Shown: positions 17,380-27,123 of the stretch, piece after piece
Position numbering within the stretch: the first letter of the stretch is position 1
How the letters are laid out: each line of letters starts with the position of its first letter
NCBI GenBank assembly: GCA_965248935.1
Contig: OZ252214.1
Coordinates: 3,100,001 to 3,164,000 of the forward strand
DNA: 64,000 bases
Direction of reading: 5' to 3'
Source: G032773895 sp965248935
GTDB lineage: Bacteria; Pseudomonadota; Gammaproteobacteria; Pseudomonadales; Cellvibrionaceae
Notes under the pieces: model-generated
What the model saw: only the letters and a program-made list of their open reading frames with translations
The model's database searches: none
What the model was told of the DNA's origin: nothing
Program-made: the position numbers and the translations under genes

Positions 17380-18615
17380 TTATTGGAGTTTAAATACAAC
17401 GGGTAGAGAAAAGGAAAAGTCCTGACCAGACATTTTTTCTGGCATGGGCGGGAATGGACTTGCTCTTTTTACCCCTTTTTGAGCCGCTTTGGTTAAAGAT
17501 GAATAGTTTGATTTATCAATGACTTGAATGTCTTTTACCTTACCGGCTCTATCAACGGTTACGCTGAGCCTGACAGTGCCTTCGCGTTCAAGGGAAAGGG
17601 CCCTAGACGGATAGCGCATATACTTTCCTGACCAACGCTTTAGTTTAGCAATATAAAGTTGTTGTTCGAGTAGGCTTTCCGCCGTGAAGTCAATATCGTC
17701 TTCATCTTCTTCCAGTTCGGCAATATTAAATAGTTTCGCTTTTTTGGGAGCGGTTGCAACCTGAACAGGTGGTTTAGGCTTAATTGTCGGTGCAACAGGT
17801 TTTGCGATTTGTGGTGCTTGCGGTTGGGTGGCCGTGGTTGTTTCTGGTTCTTCTTCTTTGGTCTGAGGAGGCTTGGCCAGCTCGGGCTGGAAGGTTGGCG
17901 GCGCAACAGATGGTACAATCTTAGGGGTTGCCAACGCAATATCAGGCGCTTGGGGTCTTTTGCTAGTTTGATCTGAGCCTGAAGAAGAGTCCGCAATAGA
18001 CTGGACTAAATTTTCAATTGAAGCGATTCGCTCACTAGAGGGGGTGGTTGACTCGAACCTAGCCCTGAGCCCTTCATCGGTGTTACCGTTGGAGACCAAT
18101 GCTGCACGGAACTCTGATGAAAGAGGAACTGGACCAATCCAAGCTCGCAATAAAAGGTCGAAGAACTGAGTACTCTCTATTTCGCCTAATTGAACACTGT
18201 TTAAAGTCACTTTTACCGTATCATAATTACGAGTGATGCTGAATATGTCCCCAGCAGTCATTTTAATTTTGATAAGGTTACTGAAATAGGCCATATTTTG
18301 AGCTTGTTTTTCAAGCTCGGCAGGGCTTGCATTTATTGCCATACCTTCAATCCACATACGCTTAAAGCGACGGGAGGACAGCTTGTTTACCGTTATTCTC
18401 ACTTGGATTTGCTTTGGTTCATCAGCCAAAAGCACATCACGAGAATTCTCGGTGAGTGTTTCGGTGAGTAGGGCGGCAATAAATTGTTCTGTTCCTAGCT
18501 CGGAATGGGTTGCAAGGCCATTCATAATGGGTTCTGCATGTGTTACAGACACCATAAGTGCAACAGAAAGCGTAAGAAGGCTAGCTTTTAGGGCGGAATG
18601 AATGTTTCTTATCAT
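17380..18615 (-). CDS. periplasmic chalcone-isomerase-like domain fused to a TonB C-terminal domain
   Basis: 411 aa from the ATG at 18615, chosen because GAGG lies just upstream and a signal peptide follows (MIRNIHSALKASLLTLSVAL...THA). Residues about 40-190 resemble the bacterial chalcone-isomerase-like domain (FKRMWIEGMAI, GDIFSITRNYDTVKVTLN, FFDLLLRAWIGPVPLSSEFRAAL). A proline-rich linker (PKIVPSVAPPTFQPELAKPP and on) leads to a TonB_C domain (YPSRALSLEREGTVRLSVTVDRAGKV...PFPPMP). TonB domains touch outer-membrane receptors, but there is no transmembrane anchor beyond the signal peptide. The combination is unusual and its function unknown. Confidence 0.65.
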   Translation of the reverse strand: MIRNIHSALKASLLTLSVALMVSVTHAEPIMNGLATHSELGTEQFIAALLTETLTENSRDVLLADEPKQIQVRITVNKLSSRRFKRMWIEGMAINASPAELEKQAQNMAYFSNLIKIKMTAGDIFSITRNYDTVKVTLNSVQLGEIESTQFFDLLLRAWIGPVPLSSEFRAALVSNGNTDEGLRARFESTTPSSERIASIENLVQSIADSSSGSDQTSKRPQAPDIALATPKIVPSVAPPTFQPELAKPPQTKEEEPETTTATQPQAPQIAKPVAPTIKPKPPVQVATAPKKAKLFNIAELEEDEDDIDFTAESLLEQQLYIAKLKRWSGKYMRYPSRALSLEREGTVRLSVTVDRAGKVKDIQVIDKSNYSSLTKAAQKGVKRASPFPPMPEKMSGQDFSFSLPVVFKLQ

Positions 18616-18778
18616 AGGAACCTCAGAAGCTCCGGTTATTTTTAGTTCTTGGCAGCTCAAAAAATACTGCCAATGTGCTTGTAAACTGTGAGTCAATGCT
18701 GCGTGATTTTATGCTTCAATGCAAATACGGAACAAACTTAAGTATAGGGTTTGTTCTGTTGTCATTTTATTCACCTAT

Positions 18779-18818
18779 ATGACAGTGCTTTTACTTCGAT
18801 GACAGTGCTTTTACTTCG
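18779..18818. repeat. perfect 20-bp tandem duplication
   Basis: ATGACAGTGCTTTTACTTCG occurs twice head to tail in the divergent intergenic region 18616-19153. The duplication may affect regulation of the flanking genes. Nothing else is recognised there. Confidence 0.85.
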
Positions 18819-19153
18819 GTTAAGCCCCTGAAAGCTGAGCAAACTGTCATTAGGTTACAGCCGGTAAATTACGTGGAAGTAACTTAATTTGACTACCCTA
18901 TCTATAACTCTACAGCATTTTGGGCAGTCTTCAACATCTCAAAATCGATTTTATGGTACTAATTGCGTAATTTTGGCCCGGTGAAAATGCTCGGTTTAGT
19001 GCTTTGGTTCATCGGCAAGGCGTGATCTTCGTTACAATTTTGCCTATTTGTTATAGAGAATCACTTAAATATTTGAATTTGAGACTATTGTAGTAGAGGA
19101 CAGCTCTTATTTGAGCATTGGGCCGATAAAATAAGAATATCTTTAGGTTTGCT

Positions 19154-19846
19154 ATGGACGTCTATCCTCTCAATCGCTATCCCCAGGAAGTACTTGATAC
19201 GCTACTTTCGTCGATACCTTTCTATAAAACGGTGCAGCAGGGAAACCAGTACCAATACCACTTATTAATGGGTTATTCGCGTGTGAGTGAGTTTCAACCA
19301 GGGGAGACCCTCTTAGAGCAGGGGCAGAACGATAACTGGCTTTACTTTCTGCTTAAAGGACAGTTAGCGGTTCTTGTTGGGGGGCCTACAACCGATAAGA
19401 AGATAGTAAATTATTTGACTCCTGGTGAAGTATTTGGTGATTTAGCTGTACTTGTTGATCACGAACGGACGGCCACCGTTGTTGCAGACTGTCATTGTAA
19501 AAGAGCGTTGGTTTTTGGGACTGACTTTACGGTATTTGGCGAGTTAAATGACTTTAGTAAAATCTTGCTGGCGACCAAGCTTATTTATTACAGAAATATG
19601 GTGCATAATCTTCGTTGGAAACTGGAAGTGTATAGAATGTCCTATCCTGAACATTCTTTCGCTTCAAATCATCGTAAGGTGAAATTGTATACAGGTAAAA
19701 AAGAAACACTTGAAGAGCTATTGAGTTTAGACGAGCAAGCGCGTTTGCTCGCTAGGTTGCTAGTTCAATGGAATCTGGAGTTTGACCGTTTGGCTATATC
19801 ACCTCAGGGTAAGCTAGACTACGATAGTTTGGCTGCTTTGGATTAG
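19154..19846 (+). CDS. cyclic-nucleotide-binding-domain protein without DNA-binding domain
   Basis: 230 aa. Residues about 42-135 form a CRP-type cNMP-binding beta-roll (FQPGETLLEQGQNDNWLYFLLKGQLAVLVGG; LTPGEVFGDLAVLVDHERTATVVA). The phosphate-binding cassette FGDLAVL-x5-RTAT keeps the Arg expected for cyclic nucleotide contact. No helix-turn-helix follows; the C-terminal ~90 residues are helical and unassigned. It probably senses a nucleotide and acts through protein contacts. Single gene. Confidence 0.75.
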   Translation: MDVYPLNRYPQEVLDTLLSSIPFYKTVQQGNQYQYHLLMGYSRVSEFQPGETLLEQGQNDNWLYFLLKGQLAVLVGGPTTDKKIVNYLTPGEVFGDLAVLVDHERTATVVADCHCKRALVFGTDFTVFGELNDFSKILLATKLIYYRNMVHNLRWKLEVYRMSYPEHSFASNHRKVKLYTGKKETLEELLSLDEQARLLARLLVQWNLEFDRLAISPQGKLDYDSLAALD

Positions 19847-20107
19847 TTTATGCCGTTTAACTAGGTTTATATTAACCGAAACTATAAATAACAAAACATA
19901 ACACTTCACCGTCTACTCACATCCCTTTTGTTGTAATAAGCTTTGATTTTTAGGTTGGTGCTAGCTGGTACGGTAGCGGGGCTTCCCACACATAATAAAC
20001 CACATTCAAGTGTCAGAATTTTTTCTACATTAACCGGAATGCTTTTTGGGTCTTCTATTCAAATTGTATATTTTTTCCTGTTTTATTAAATGATGTTAGG
20101 TAATCGC

Positions 20108-21310
20108 ATGAATTTCAAACAATGGAACGCAAATTATCGCTTAGCAGCCTATTTGGGGGTGCTTACGCTGTTATGGTTGGCGTCTGGTTTGGCTAAGCAC
20201 AATAAGGAGGAGGCAAAAGCTGCTCTTGCGGAAAAGTCTGCGAGTAAACCCGCTTTTACTGTGCAGGCTGAGGTTTATGAATTCCAAATATATCAGCACC
20301 GAATTAAAGCAAGGGGACAAACAGAAGCTAACCGAATGGTGGCGGTTATGGCCGAGGTTGATGGTAAAGTCAATTCTACGCCAGCGGTTGAAGGGAGTTA
20401 TGTTGAAGAGGGTGCGGTACTGTGTATGCTGGAATCCGGGGACAGATTACTGAGGCTAGAGCAGGCTAAGGCCCTCTTAGAAAAGGCCGAACTTGATTAT
20501 CAGGGAGCGCTAAAATTACGCGATGGTGGCTACCAATCCAAAGCACAAATTGCTTCGGCTAAATCCGATTTAGCGCTTGCTGAAGCTGGATTAAAACACC
20601 GCTCGTTGGAGATAGAAAAGCTAAGCATAAAAGCGCCTTTCTCTGGTGTGGTGGAAAAACGAGAGGTAGAAGCCGGTGCATTTCTTCAGCGTGGAATGCC
20701 TTGTGCGACCCTGGTTGAGCTTTCTCCTCTTGTGGTGACCGCGCAAATTTCTGAGTCAGATGTGATGTCTATTCAGCCGGGAGCCACAACCGAAATACGG
20801 TTTGGAAATGGACAAACCTTAGCTGGTCGATTGCGTTTTGTTAGCCATACATCTGACCCTGTTACACGTACATTCCGTATTGAGGCTGAACTACCTAATA
20901 AAGAACGTGCGTTAAAAGCGGGTTTAACAGCGGAAATTGCCGTACCCACACTGCCTGTTAAGGCTCACTTGATATCCCCCTCTCTTTTAGCTCTTGAAGA
21001 TACTGGTGAACTTGGAATTCGTGTTCTAAGCGACAACAATATTGTGGATAACTACATCGTCGAATTTGTAGGCGATGATCCCAATGGGGTGTGGGTTACG
21101 GGTTTACCTGATCGAGTTACTTTAATTACGGTGGGTCAGGAATATGTATCACGTGGGCAAAAAGTGAATGTTGTTTTTAATGAAGAAGCGCCTCAGTTAA
21201 AGGGTGTTGAGCAAGAAAGGAAAGCAAGCTTAGGTTCTATTTCGAAAGAGATAACGTTAGAAGAGAATACTGAGGTGCTGCCTAAAACCGCTTCGGTGGA
21301 GGCTGAGTAA
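20108..21310 (+). CDS. RND efflux periplasmic adaptor (MFP/HlyD-type)
   Basis: 400 aa from ATG 20108 (TTAGGT upstream; an in-frame ATG at 20090 lacks a ribosome site). The N-terminal anchor helix LAAYLGVLTLLWLASGLA is followed by lipoyl half-motifs (VDGKVNSTPAVEGSYVEEGAVLCML and LSIKAPFSGVVEKREVEAGAFLQRG) around a coiled-coil hairpin, then beta-barrel and membrane-proximal domains. It would bridge the inner-membrane pump encoded next and an outer-membrane channel not encoded here. Its stop overlaps the pump start (TAATG). Confidence 0.9.
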   Translation: MNFKQWNANYRLAAYLGVLTLLWLASGLAKHNKEEAKAALAEKSASKPAFTVQAEVYEFQIYQHRIKARGQTEANRMVAVMAEVDGKVNSTPAVEGSYVEEGAVLCMLESGDRLLRLEQAKALLEKAELDYQGALKLRDGGYQSKAQIASAKSDLALAEAGLKHRSLEIEKLSIKAPFSGVVEKREVEAGAFLQRGMPCATLVELSPLVVTAQISESDVMSIQPGATTEIRFGNGQTLAGRLRFVSHTSDPVTRTFRIEAELPNKERALKAGLTAEIAVPTLPVKAHLISPSLLALEDTGELGIRVLSDNNIVDNYIVEFVGDDPNGVWVTGLPDRVTLITVGQEYVSRGQKVNVVFNEEAPQLKGVEQERKASLGSISKEITLEENTEVLPKTASVEAE

Positions 21311-24300
21311 TGAGTATTGTTAGCAAAGCTATAACTCACTATCGAGCAACTCTTTGTATTATGTTGCTTATTGTCATTGCAGGCATACAAGCGCGCACTA
21401 TTATGACCATTGAAGCGTTCCCCAACCCTTCGGTTCCTATTGCTGTTGTGTCGGTATTTCAAGATGGCATTTCTCCTGAAGACGGCGCTCGCTTGTTAGT
21501 CAGGCCGTTAGAAAAAGAATTGCGTGCTTTGGAAGGGCTAAAAGAAATTCGTGCGACATCCCGCGAGTCTATTTCTTATATTATCGTTGAGTTTGAAGCC
21601 GATAGAAATATTGACCAAGCACTTCTCGATGTAAGAACAGCGGTGGATCGAGCAAAATCTGAGTTACCTCAAGATGCAGAAGAACCTGTTGTGGATGAAG
21701 TCTCGGCTGACGATTCTCCAACCATAATTGTCACAGTTGCGGGTGAAGCTCAAGAACGAGTTTTGTATCAGACAGCTCAAACCTTAAAGAGGCAAATTGA
21801 ATCTCTGCCGAGCGTATTGGAAGCTAAATTAGCGGGGCATCGAGAAGAAGTGGTTGAGGCCGTTGTCGATATTTCTCGTGTAGAGAATTATGGCATTACC
21901 AGTGGCGAAATATACAGCGCTGTCGTAAACAACAATTTGCTTGTACCGGCTGGGCAGTTGGATACAGGTGAAGGCCGTTTCGCGGTAAAAGTTCCCGCGT
22001 TAATTGAAACTCAGGAAGATGTCTATAATTTACCGCTTCGCGCAACAAAAGATGGGGTGATTACCCTGGGCGAGGTGGCGGATGTTAGGCGTAAATTCAA
22101 GGACCCCTGGCAGTACACTACTGTCAATGGGGAGCGTGCCATTTCCATTGAAGTTCGCAAGCGAAATGATGCGAATGATATTGCGGTTACGCAAGCGGTC
22201 AGGGTGCTTGTGGGAGAGTTGCAGCCCAGTATTCCGAACGGGGTAACCGTTGACTATTTGATGGATCAGTCCGACTTTTCTATTGGAATGATCGAAGAAA
22301 TGCAGGGGAATATCCTCACCGCTATGGTCTTGGTGATGGTGATTGTTATAGCTGCATTGGGGTTGCGTTCTGGCATTCTAGTTGGCGCAGGTGTGCCATT
22401 CTCACTTCTATTTGGTCTGGTGATTATTTACCTTATTGGTTTTTCGTTCAATTTTATGGTGTTGTTCGGAATGCTTCTTGCGCTGGGAATGCTTATCGAT
22501 GGCGCTATTGTGGTAACAGAGTTTGCAGATAGAAAAATGGCCGAAGGGTCGGATAGCCGAGAGGCTTACCGATATGCGGTAAAGCGAATGCTTTGGCCGG
22601 TGGTCGCTTCAACTAGTACAACGCTTGCGGCTTTTTTGCCAATTATGTTTTGGCCTGGGGTGGCGGGAGAGTTTATGCGTTATCTTCCGGTTACGGTTTT
22701 CGCTGTTCTAATTGGTTCTCTGCTTTACGCTTTATTATTTGCCCCGGTGCTGGGTGGCTTAATGGGCAAAAATAAAATGGAACCTAAGACGGAAGAGTAT
22801 TTACGTCGGCTTGAAACCGACAAACCTAGCGCCCATATAGGCGCGACTGGGAAATACGTAACAATACTATCATCGGTTATCCATCACCCATTTGCACTGT
22901 TTGTCGGGGCTATTTATATTCTTGTTGGCATTTTTATGGCGTTTGGGAATTTTAATAATGGAGTTGAATTCTTTGTTAAGACGGAACAGGTATTTGGTAC
23001 CGTTGATGTGAGAGCCCAGGGTAATTTGGCCGTAGAGGAAGCTAGGCAATTGGTTTCTGAGGCGGAGAAAATTGTACAAAGTGTACCGGGAATCAAGGTG
23101 GTTTATTCCGTGGCGAGCCCAGGAGCGCCCCAGCAATTTGGCCCTAGGGCACCGGAAAAAGATCAAATTGGTACTATGTTAATTGAGACATACAAACCAG
23201 AAGTTTTAGGGCGCTCAACTCATGATGTTTACGCCGAAATTCGAGAAAAAACAAAAAATATGCCCGGTGTGATTGTCAATTCAATTGCAATGGAAGGGGG
23301 GCCTCCGGTGGGGAAACCTGTGCAGGTACAACTGGAATCTTTAAATAGAGAAAAACTATTATCCGCTGCTCGTCAATTACGCGAAGAGTTGGAGAAAAAT
23401 ATTCCTGGGTTGCGCGACGTGACTGACTCTACTCCTCTCCCTGGAATTGAATGGATCATTGAAGTGGATAGGGACCTTGCTGCTCAACGTGGTGCCAATG
23501 TCTTGGAAGTAGGTCGTTCAGTGCAATTGGTGACGAATGGCATAAAGCTCAGCGAATATAGGCCAGATGACGCTGAAGATGAAGTGGATATTCGAGTTCG
23601 ACTTCCCGAGTCTGAGCGAGGTATCCATGCTTTGGATACCATTAAGATCAATACTTCTAATGGCACTGTGGCGGCCTCAAGCTTTGTGCGCCGCGTAGCG
23701 AGCCCTAGGGTCGATAAAGTGCAACGTATTAATGGGCAAGAGTATGCGTTGGTGCTGGCCGATGTGGAAGATGGCGTTAATGTTGAAGCGAAAGTAGAGG
23801 AAATTAAAGCTTACCTAAAAGAAAACCCACTTGATAAAGAGGTTAGAGTCGTATTCCGTGGAGCGAATGAAGAGCAAGCCAAATCTCAGGCATTCTTAAG
23901 CACAGCGTTTAGTTTGGCTTTGTTTTTGATGTTTATTTTGCTGGTGACACAGTTTAATAGTTTCTACCAAGCTTTTTTGACTCTCTCTTCTGTCATTATG
24001 TCTACGGCGGGTGTATTACTTGGCTTAACCTTAACGGGTTCTACTTTCAGTGTCATTATGACTGGCGTGGGCGTGGTGGCCTTGGCAGGTATTGTTGTGA
24101 ATAACAATATCGTTCTTATCGATACCTTTAACCATATTCGAAGTCGTCAGCCTGATATGTGCGAGAGGGATGCCGCTTTACTTGCTGCAACACAGCGTTT
24201 GAGGCCCGTATTTCTAACCACATTTACAACCATATTAGGCTTGTTACCCTTGGCTATGGGGTTGAGTATTGATTTAGTTGGCAGGTCGGTAGTGCATGGT

Positions 24301-24516
24301 GGTGTTGTAGGTTCTTTCTGGGTTTCTTTGGCAAGCGCTATTGTCTATGGTTTGATCTTCTCGACTGTCCTAACCCTATTGGTGACTCCTGCGATGCTAG
24401 CCTTACCCCAAGAGGCTCGTAGACTAACAAATAAATACCTCAAAAAGCCTTACCAAATATGGAGCAAAAGTAGACGAAAAGAGAAAGGTCTCGTGTCTGA
24501 AGGAGGTACATCATGA
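21310..24516 (+). CDS. RND-family multidrug/metabolite efflux pump (AcrB/MexF-like)
   Basis: 1068 aa, full length. It starts ITHYRATLCIMLLIVIAGIQA and has the usual 12 transmembrane segments in 1+6+5 layout: first helix, a large periplasmic loop, helices near 340-480 (GMLLALGMLIDGAIVVTEFADRKMAEG carries the proton-relay Asp), a second periplasmic loop, and helices near 860-1050. It is the proton-driven pump subunit. The substrate cannot be read from sequence. It is in operon with the adaptor upstream and overlaps the small membrane protein downstream by four bases. Confidence 0.93.
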   Translation: MSIVSKAITHYRATLCIMLLIVIAGIQARTIMTIEAFPNPSVPIAVVSVFQDGISPEDGARLLVRPLEKELRALEGLKEIRATSRESISYIIVEFEADRNIDQALLDVRTAVDRAKSELPQDAEEPVVDEVSADDSPTIIVTVAGEAQERVLYQTAQTLKRQIESLPSVLEAKLAGHREEVVEAVVDISRVENYGITSGEIYSAVVNNNLLVPAGQLDTGEGRFAVKVPALIETQEDVYNLPLRATKDGVITLGEVADVRRKFKDPWQYTTVNGERAISIEVRKRNDANDIAVTQAVRVLVGELQPSIPNGVTVDYLMDQSDFSIGMIEEMQGNILTAMVLVMVIVIAALGLRSGILVGAGVPFSLLFGLVIIYLIGFSFNFMVLFGMLLALGMLIDGAIVVTEFADRKMAEGSDSREAYRYAVKRMLWPVVASTSTTLAAFLPIMFWPGVAGEFMRYLPVTVFAVLIGSLLYALLFAPVLGGLMGKNKMEPKTEEYLRRLETDKPSAHIGATGKYVTILSSVIHHPFALFVGAIYILVGIFMAFGNFNNGVEFFVKTEQVFGTVDVRAQGNLAVEEARQLVSEAEKIVQSVPGIKVVYSVASPGAPQQFGPRAPEKDQIGTMLIETYKPEVLGRSTHDVYAEIREKTKNMPGVIVNSIAMEGGPPVGKPVQVQLESLNREKLLSAARQLREELEKNIPGLRDVTDSTPLPGIEWIIEVDRDLAAQRGANVLEVGRSVQLVTNGIKLSEYRPDDAEDEVDIRVRLPESERGIHALDTIKINTSNGTVAASSFVRRVASPRVDKVQRINGQEYALVLADVEDGVNVEAKVEEIKAYLKENPLDKEVRVVFRGANEEQAKSQAFLSTAFSLALFLMFILLVTQFNSFYQAFLTLSSVIMSTAGVLLGLTLTGSTFSVIMTGVGVVALAGIVVNNNIVLIDTFNHIRSRQPDMCERDAALLAATQRLRPVFLTTFTTILGLLPLAMGLSIDLVGRSVVHGGVVGSFWVSLASAIVYGLIFSTVLTLLVTPAMLALPQEARRLTNKYLKKPYQIWSKSRRKEKGLVSEGGTS

Positions 24517-24938
24517 GAATATTAATTGTTGTTTGGGGTTTGCTTTGGTCATTTCCCCTAGCGGCCATAATTCTTGGCGCGATATTATGTGTTCCCATGC
24601 TTTTATCATTGGTATTTACTGGCTCTGTGGGTTTTTTGGTGGCCTTGTTATCGGTACTGTTAGGGGTGGTTTTATTCGCGGTTATTGTTATTTCCCTGGT
24701 CGGTATTTTTAAAGGATGGTATTTTTCTTGGGTATGGCTTTCTGTAACGAATTTTCTTGCCCCATTTGTTATCGGGGTATCACTAATCGGTGCGGCGTTT
24801 CAATCTCCATTCCCAATAGGAATACTCTTTATACTTGGCCTGGGAGGGATGTTAAAGCTGAGTTTTGTTATTCGACACTATTGGAACAGCGATGAAATTC
24901 GCAGTCGCTACGAAGTGGAACGGTACACTGCAAGCTGA
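24513..24938 (+). CDS. small integral membrane protein of the RND operon
   Basis: 141 aa, ATG at 24513 overlapping the pump stop (ATGA). It is almost wholly hydrophobic with four predicted transmembrane helices (LLWSFPLAAIILGAILCVPM; VGFLVALLSVLLGVVLFAVI; WVWLSVTNFLAPFVIGVSLI; GILFILGLGGMLKL). No family was recognised. Coupling suggests an accessory subunit of the pump, but this is inference. Confidence 0.65.
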   Translation: MRILIVVWGLLWSFPLAAIILGAILCVPMLLSLVFTGSVGFLVALLSVLLGVVLFAVIVISLVGIFKGWYFSWVWLSVTNFLAPFVIGVSLIGAAFQSPFPIGILFILGLGGMLKLSFVIRHYWNSDEIRSRYEVERYTAS

Positions 24939-24978
24939 GCTTCCAGTTTAACTATTGTTTGAGAATATTGTTTGAAAA

Positions 24979-25012
24979 CCAGGGTGACTATACTCGTCAT
25001 CCTGGGTTTTTT
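24979..25012 (+). terminator. intrinsic terminator of the RND operon
   Basis: CCAGGGTGAC pairs with GTCATCCTGG (one mismatch) around TATACTC, followed by a T-run. Confidence 0.88.
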
Positions 25013-25121
25013 ATTTCTGCTAAGCTTAAAGAAGAGGCCGTATTATTCCAGCCCCTAGGTTTTATAGCTAACCGGCTATATTCGGCTTACTGTTGTAATA
25101 AGAAAATATGTATCTTTGCCT

Positions 25122-25793
25122 ATGGCTAATTTAGAAACACTTAGTTTTGATGAATTGGATCTAAAGGTTGGGCAAACACTTGAAATTCAGCCGAACCCAA
25201 CGCAGAACCAGTGCTATGACTGTACCTTTATTGGGGGACTATCAAATCAAGCTGTGATTGTAGGGGCTCCTATTTCGGGCGAGTTTCCTGTTGTTGAAGA
25301 AGGTCAGCAGATTATTATCCGTATAAAAAAGACCAGTGGAATGGCTCTGTTCCCTACAACAGTGCTTTATATGGCTGATATTCCTACGTTTATGGTGTAT
25401 TTGAAGTACCCTGAGAGGATTAAATATAAATCTATTCGCAAGGCGGCTCGGGTTGATGTCAATCTGCCTATTTTAGCATCCAGCCTCAAAAACAGAATAT
25501 TGAAAGGTATTACAGGGAAAATACTCGATATTAGTACATCGGGGGCAAGAGTTATTGTTGAGTCCGATGCGGGTGAAGTAGGAGATAGTATTGCACTTAA
25601 AGGTAAATTTGACGTAGGGGGTATTCAGCGGATGCTATTGGTGACAGTTACTATACACTCTAAAGCCATACATCCTAAGGGAACCATTAGTTATGGTGTT
25701 GAATTCTTAAAAGGAGACGAAGAGAATACGCTTGTTTTATTTGGATATATATTTAATGCAATGGCCCTTGGAAAAATTCAAACTATTCGGTAA
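25122..25793 (+). CDS. PilZ-domain c-di-GMP-binding protein (YcgR-like layout)
   Basis: 223 aa from ATG 25122 (a TTG two codons earlier is possible). The N-terminal ~100 residues resemble the YcgR/flagellar-brake beta-barrel. The PilZ domain begins at RKAARVDVNLP (RxxxR motif) and continues with DISTSGARV (D/NxSxxG motif), the two c-di-GMP contact elements. It likely transmits c-di-GMP levels to motility or envelope machinery. The next gene begins inside its 3' end, so the two are probably co-translated. Confidence 0.85.
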   Translation: MANLETLSFDELDLKVGQTLEIQPNPTQNQCYDCTFIGGLSNQAVIVGAPISGEFPVVEEGQQIIIRIKKTSGMALFPTTVLYMADIPTFMVYLKYPERIKYKSIRKAARVDVNLPILASSLKNRILKGITGKILDISTSGARVIVESDAGEVGDSIALKGKFDVGGIQRMLLVTVTIHSKAIHPKGTISYGVEFLKGDEENTLVLFGYIFNAMALGKIQTIR

Positions 25794-26409
25794 ATTTGTA
25801 CTTTCTATGTTGCTTGTCGCTCCCTCTATAGGCTTTACTGAGGTTGATCTTGACCGCCTGTGGATACCTGCTAAGCATCAAACCTTGTTTATCGATCTGA
25901 AAAAAGCGGCAAATGCCGCTGAATCCATTCGTCGCTGCGTTACTGTTTTACAGGGAACATTGGATTTGGATCATAGTTCTGCTAACCACCCTGTCTATCG
26001 TATCTTATGTCGCCAGGAGAATGGTAAAAGCTATAACGAAATGGTGGATGGTATAACCTTTGAAACGCTTACCACAGTACAGGAGGCTATAGTCCCACCT
26101 ACGCCAGAAGAATTGGAAAGACAACGCATGGAAGAGGAAAGAAAAAAGGCTGAGGCGCTGGATAAACGGAAGGAACGCAACTGGCTGCTATGCCTTGAAG
26201 AATTTGATTTAAAAACAAAATATATGATTGAATTGAAAAGGGTTCAAGAAGAAAGGCCAGAGCCTGATGTAATAGATGATGCAAAAGTTGAGTTTACAAT
26301 TGATTTTAATTCACACAATACACAAGGGCAGCTTCTCAAATATAAGGCGTTTTGTCATACAGTAGATGAAAAGGTAAGTTTTTTTAAGATCAAAGGCCGA
26401 ACTGAATAA
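25756..26409 (+). CDS. exported hypothetical protein coupled to the PilZ gene
   Basis: 217 aa from ATG 25756, overlapping the PilZ gene by 38 bases. The start is followed by a signal-like segment (KLFGKFVLSMLLVAPSIGFT). The mature part has a cysteine pair region (RRCVTVLQG...RILCRQENG), a charged coiled coil (EELERQRMEEERKKAEALDK) and a beta-rich C-terminus (VEFTIDFNSHNT). No family was recognised. The overlap suggests a functional link to c-di-GMP signalling, which is inference. Confidence 0.6.
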   Translation: MQWPLEKFKLFGKFVLSMLLVAPSIGFTEVDLDRLWIPAKHQTLFIDLKKAANAAESIRRCVTVLQGTLDLDHSSANHPVYRILCRQENGKSYNEMVDGITFETLTTVQEAIVPPTPEELERQRMEEERKKAEALDKRKERNWLLCLEEFDLKTKYMIELKRVQEERPEPDVIDDAKVEFTIDFNSHNTQGQLLKYKAFCHTVDEKVSFFKIKGRTE

Positions 26410-26556
26410 GGTGAATTAGAGGGAGTCAAAATAACCTTTTTAATTATAGTATTACCACTTTGCCCAAACTGGCTGACATTCTCTATTCAAATTTTCTAAT
26501 GCGAGTAAAATATAGCTTTAGAGGTTCTTTTTCAATTCGAATTAGAGGAGCTTCAA

Positions 26557-26808
26557 ATGGCGAATATTGTATATATTGCTACCAGTCTTGATGGTTATAT
26601 TGCCGACAAAAATGGGGGCACTAATTGGTTGCATACGATTCCGAATCCAAACCAAGATGATTTTGGTTTTTCTGATTTTATTCATCGAATAGATGCTCTG
26701 GTGATGGGGCGGAATACGTTTGAAGCGGTGTGCGGATTTGACTGTCCAGTTAGGTCGGAACTAATACAGTTTATATTGTTAACACCAAGCGACTTTGTCG
26801 TATCTTAA
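26557..26808 (+). pseudogene. truncated dihydrofolate-reductase-like (RibD C-terminal family) gene
   Basis: The first ~65 residues (MANIVYIATSLDGYIADKNGG, DALVMGRNTFEAVCGFD) clearly match the N-terminal half of DHFR/RibD_C-like reductases, with AGGAGC before the ATG. The expected second half of the ~175-aa family is replaced by about 20 unrelated codons, and IS scraps follow. It is a 3'-deleted relic. Confidence 0.75.
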
Positions 26809-26883
26809 TTACCAAGCGATTCTGTCGTAATCGCTAATTACTAAGGGAAAGAGGGCGTAAACTAAACTGTGTAACTGCCCAGT

Positions 26884-26979
26884 TTAAACGTGAGGAGCTA
26901 GCTGCTCCTCAAACTCTATCATAAAACGATTCAGCTTACCCAGCATAGTTTTCTTGGTGCTTTGTAAACCGCCAAAGCC
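26884..26979 (-). pseudogene. C-terminal remnant of an IS256-type (mutator) transposase
   Basis: The frame reads GFGGLQSTKKTMLGKLNRFM then IEFEEQLAPHV and stop, followed by TGGGCAGTTACACAG, a typical element end. About 32 codons survive. Confidence 0.55.
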
Positions 26980-26985
26980 AATAGT

Positions 26986-27090
26986 GTCAACCCCTACGAG
27001 TATTTGAAGCATGTGTTTACAGAATTGCCCAATAGGTCGAGAGAGGATGATCTAGCTGATTTATTACCTTGGAATGTGATATTAAGCTAG
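26986..27090 (+). pseudogene. C-terminal remnant of an IS66-family transposase
   Basis: The frame reads NPYEYLKHVFTELPNRSRED then DLADLLPWNV and a stop, matching the tail of IS66 TnpC. It faces the IS256 scrap, suggesting two overlapping insertions followed by deletion. Confidence 0.6.
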
Positions 27091-27123
27091 GGGGTAATTG
27101 GTTTGGCGTTTACGCTTTATTAA

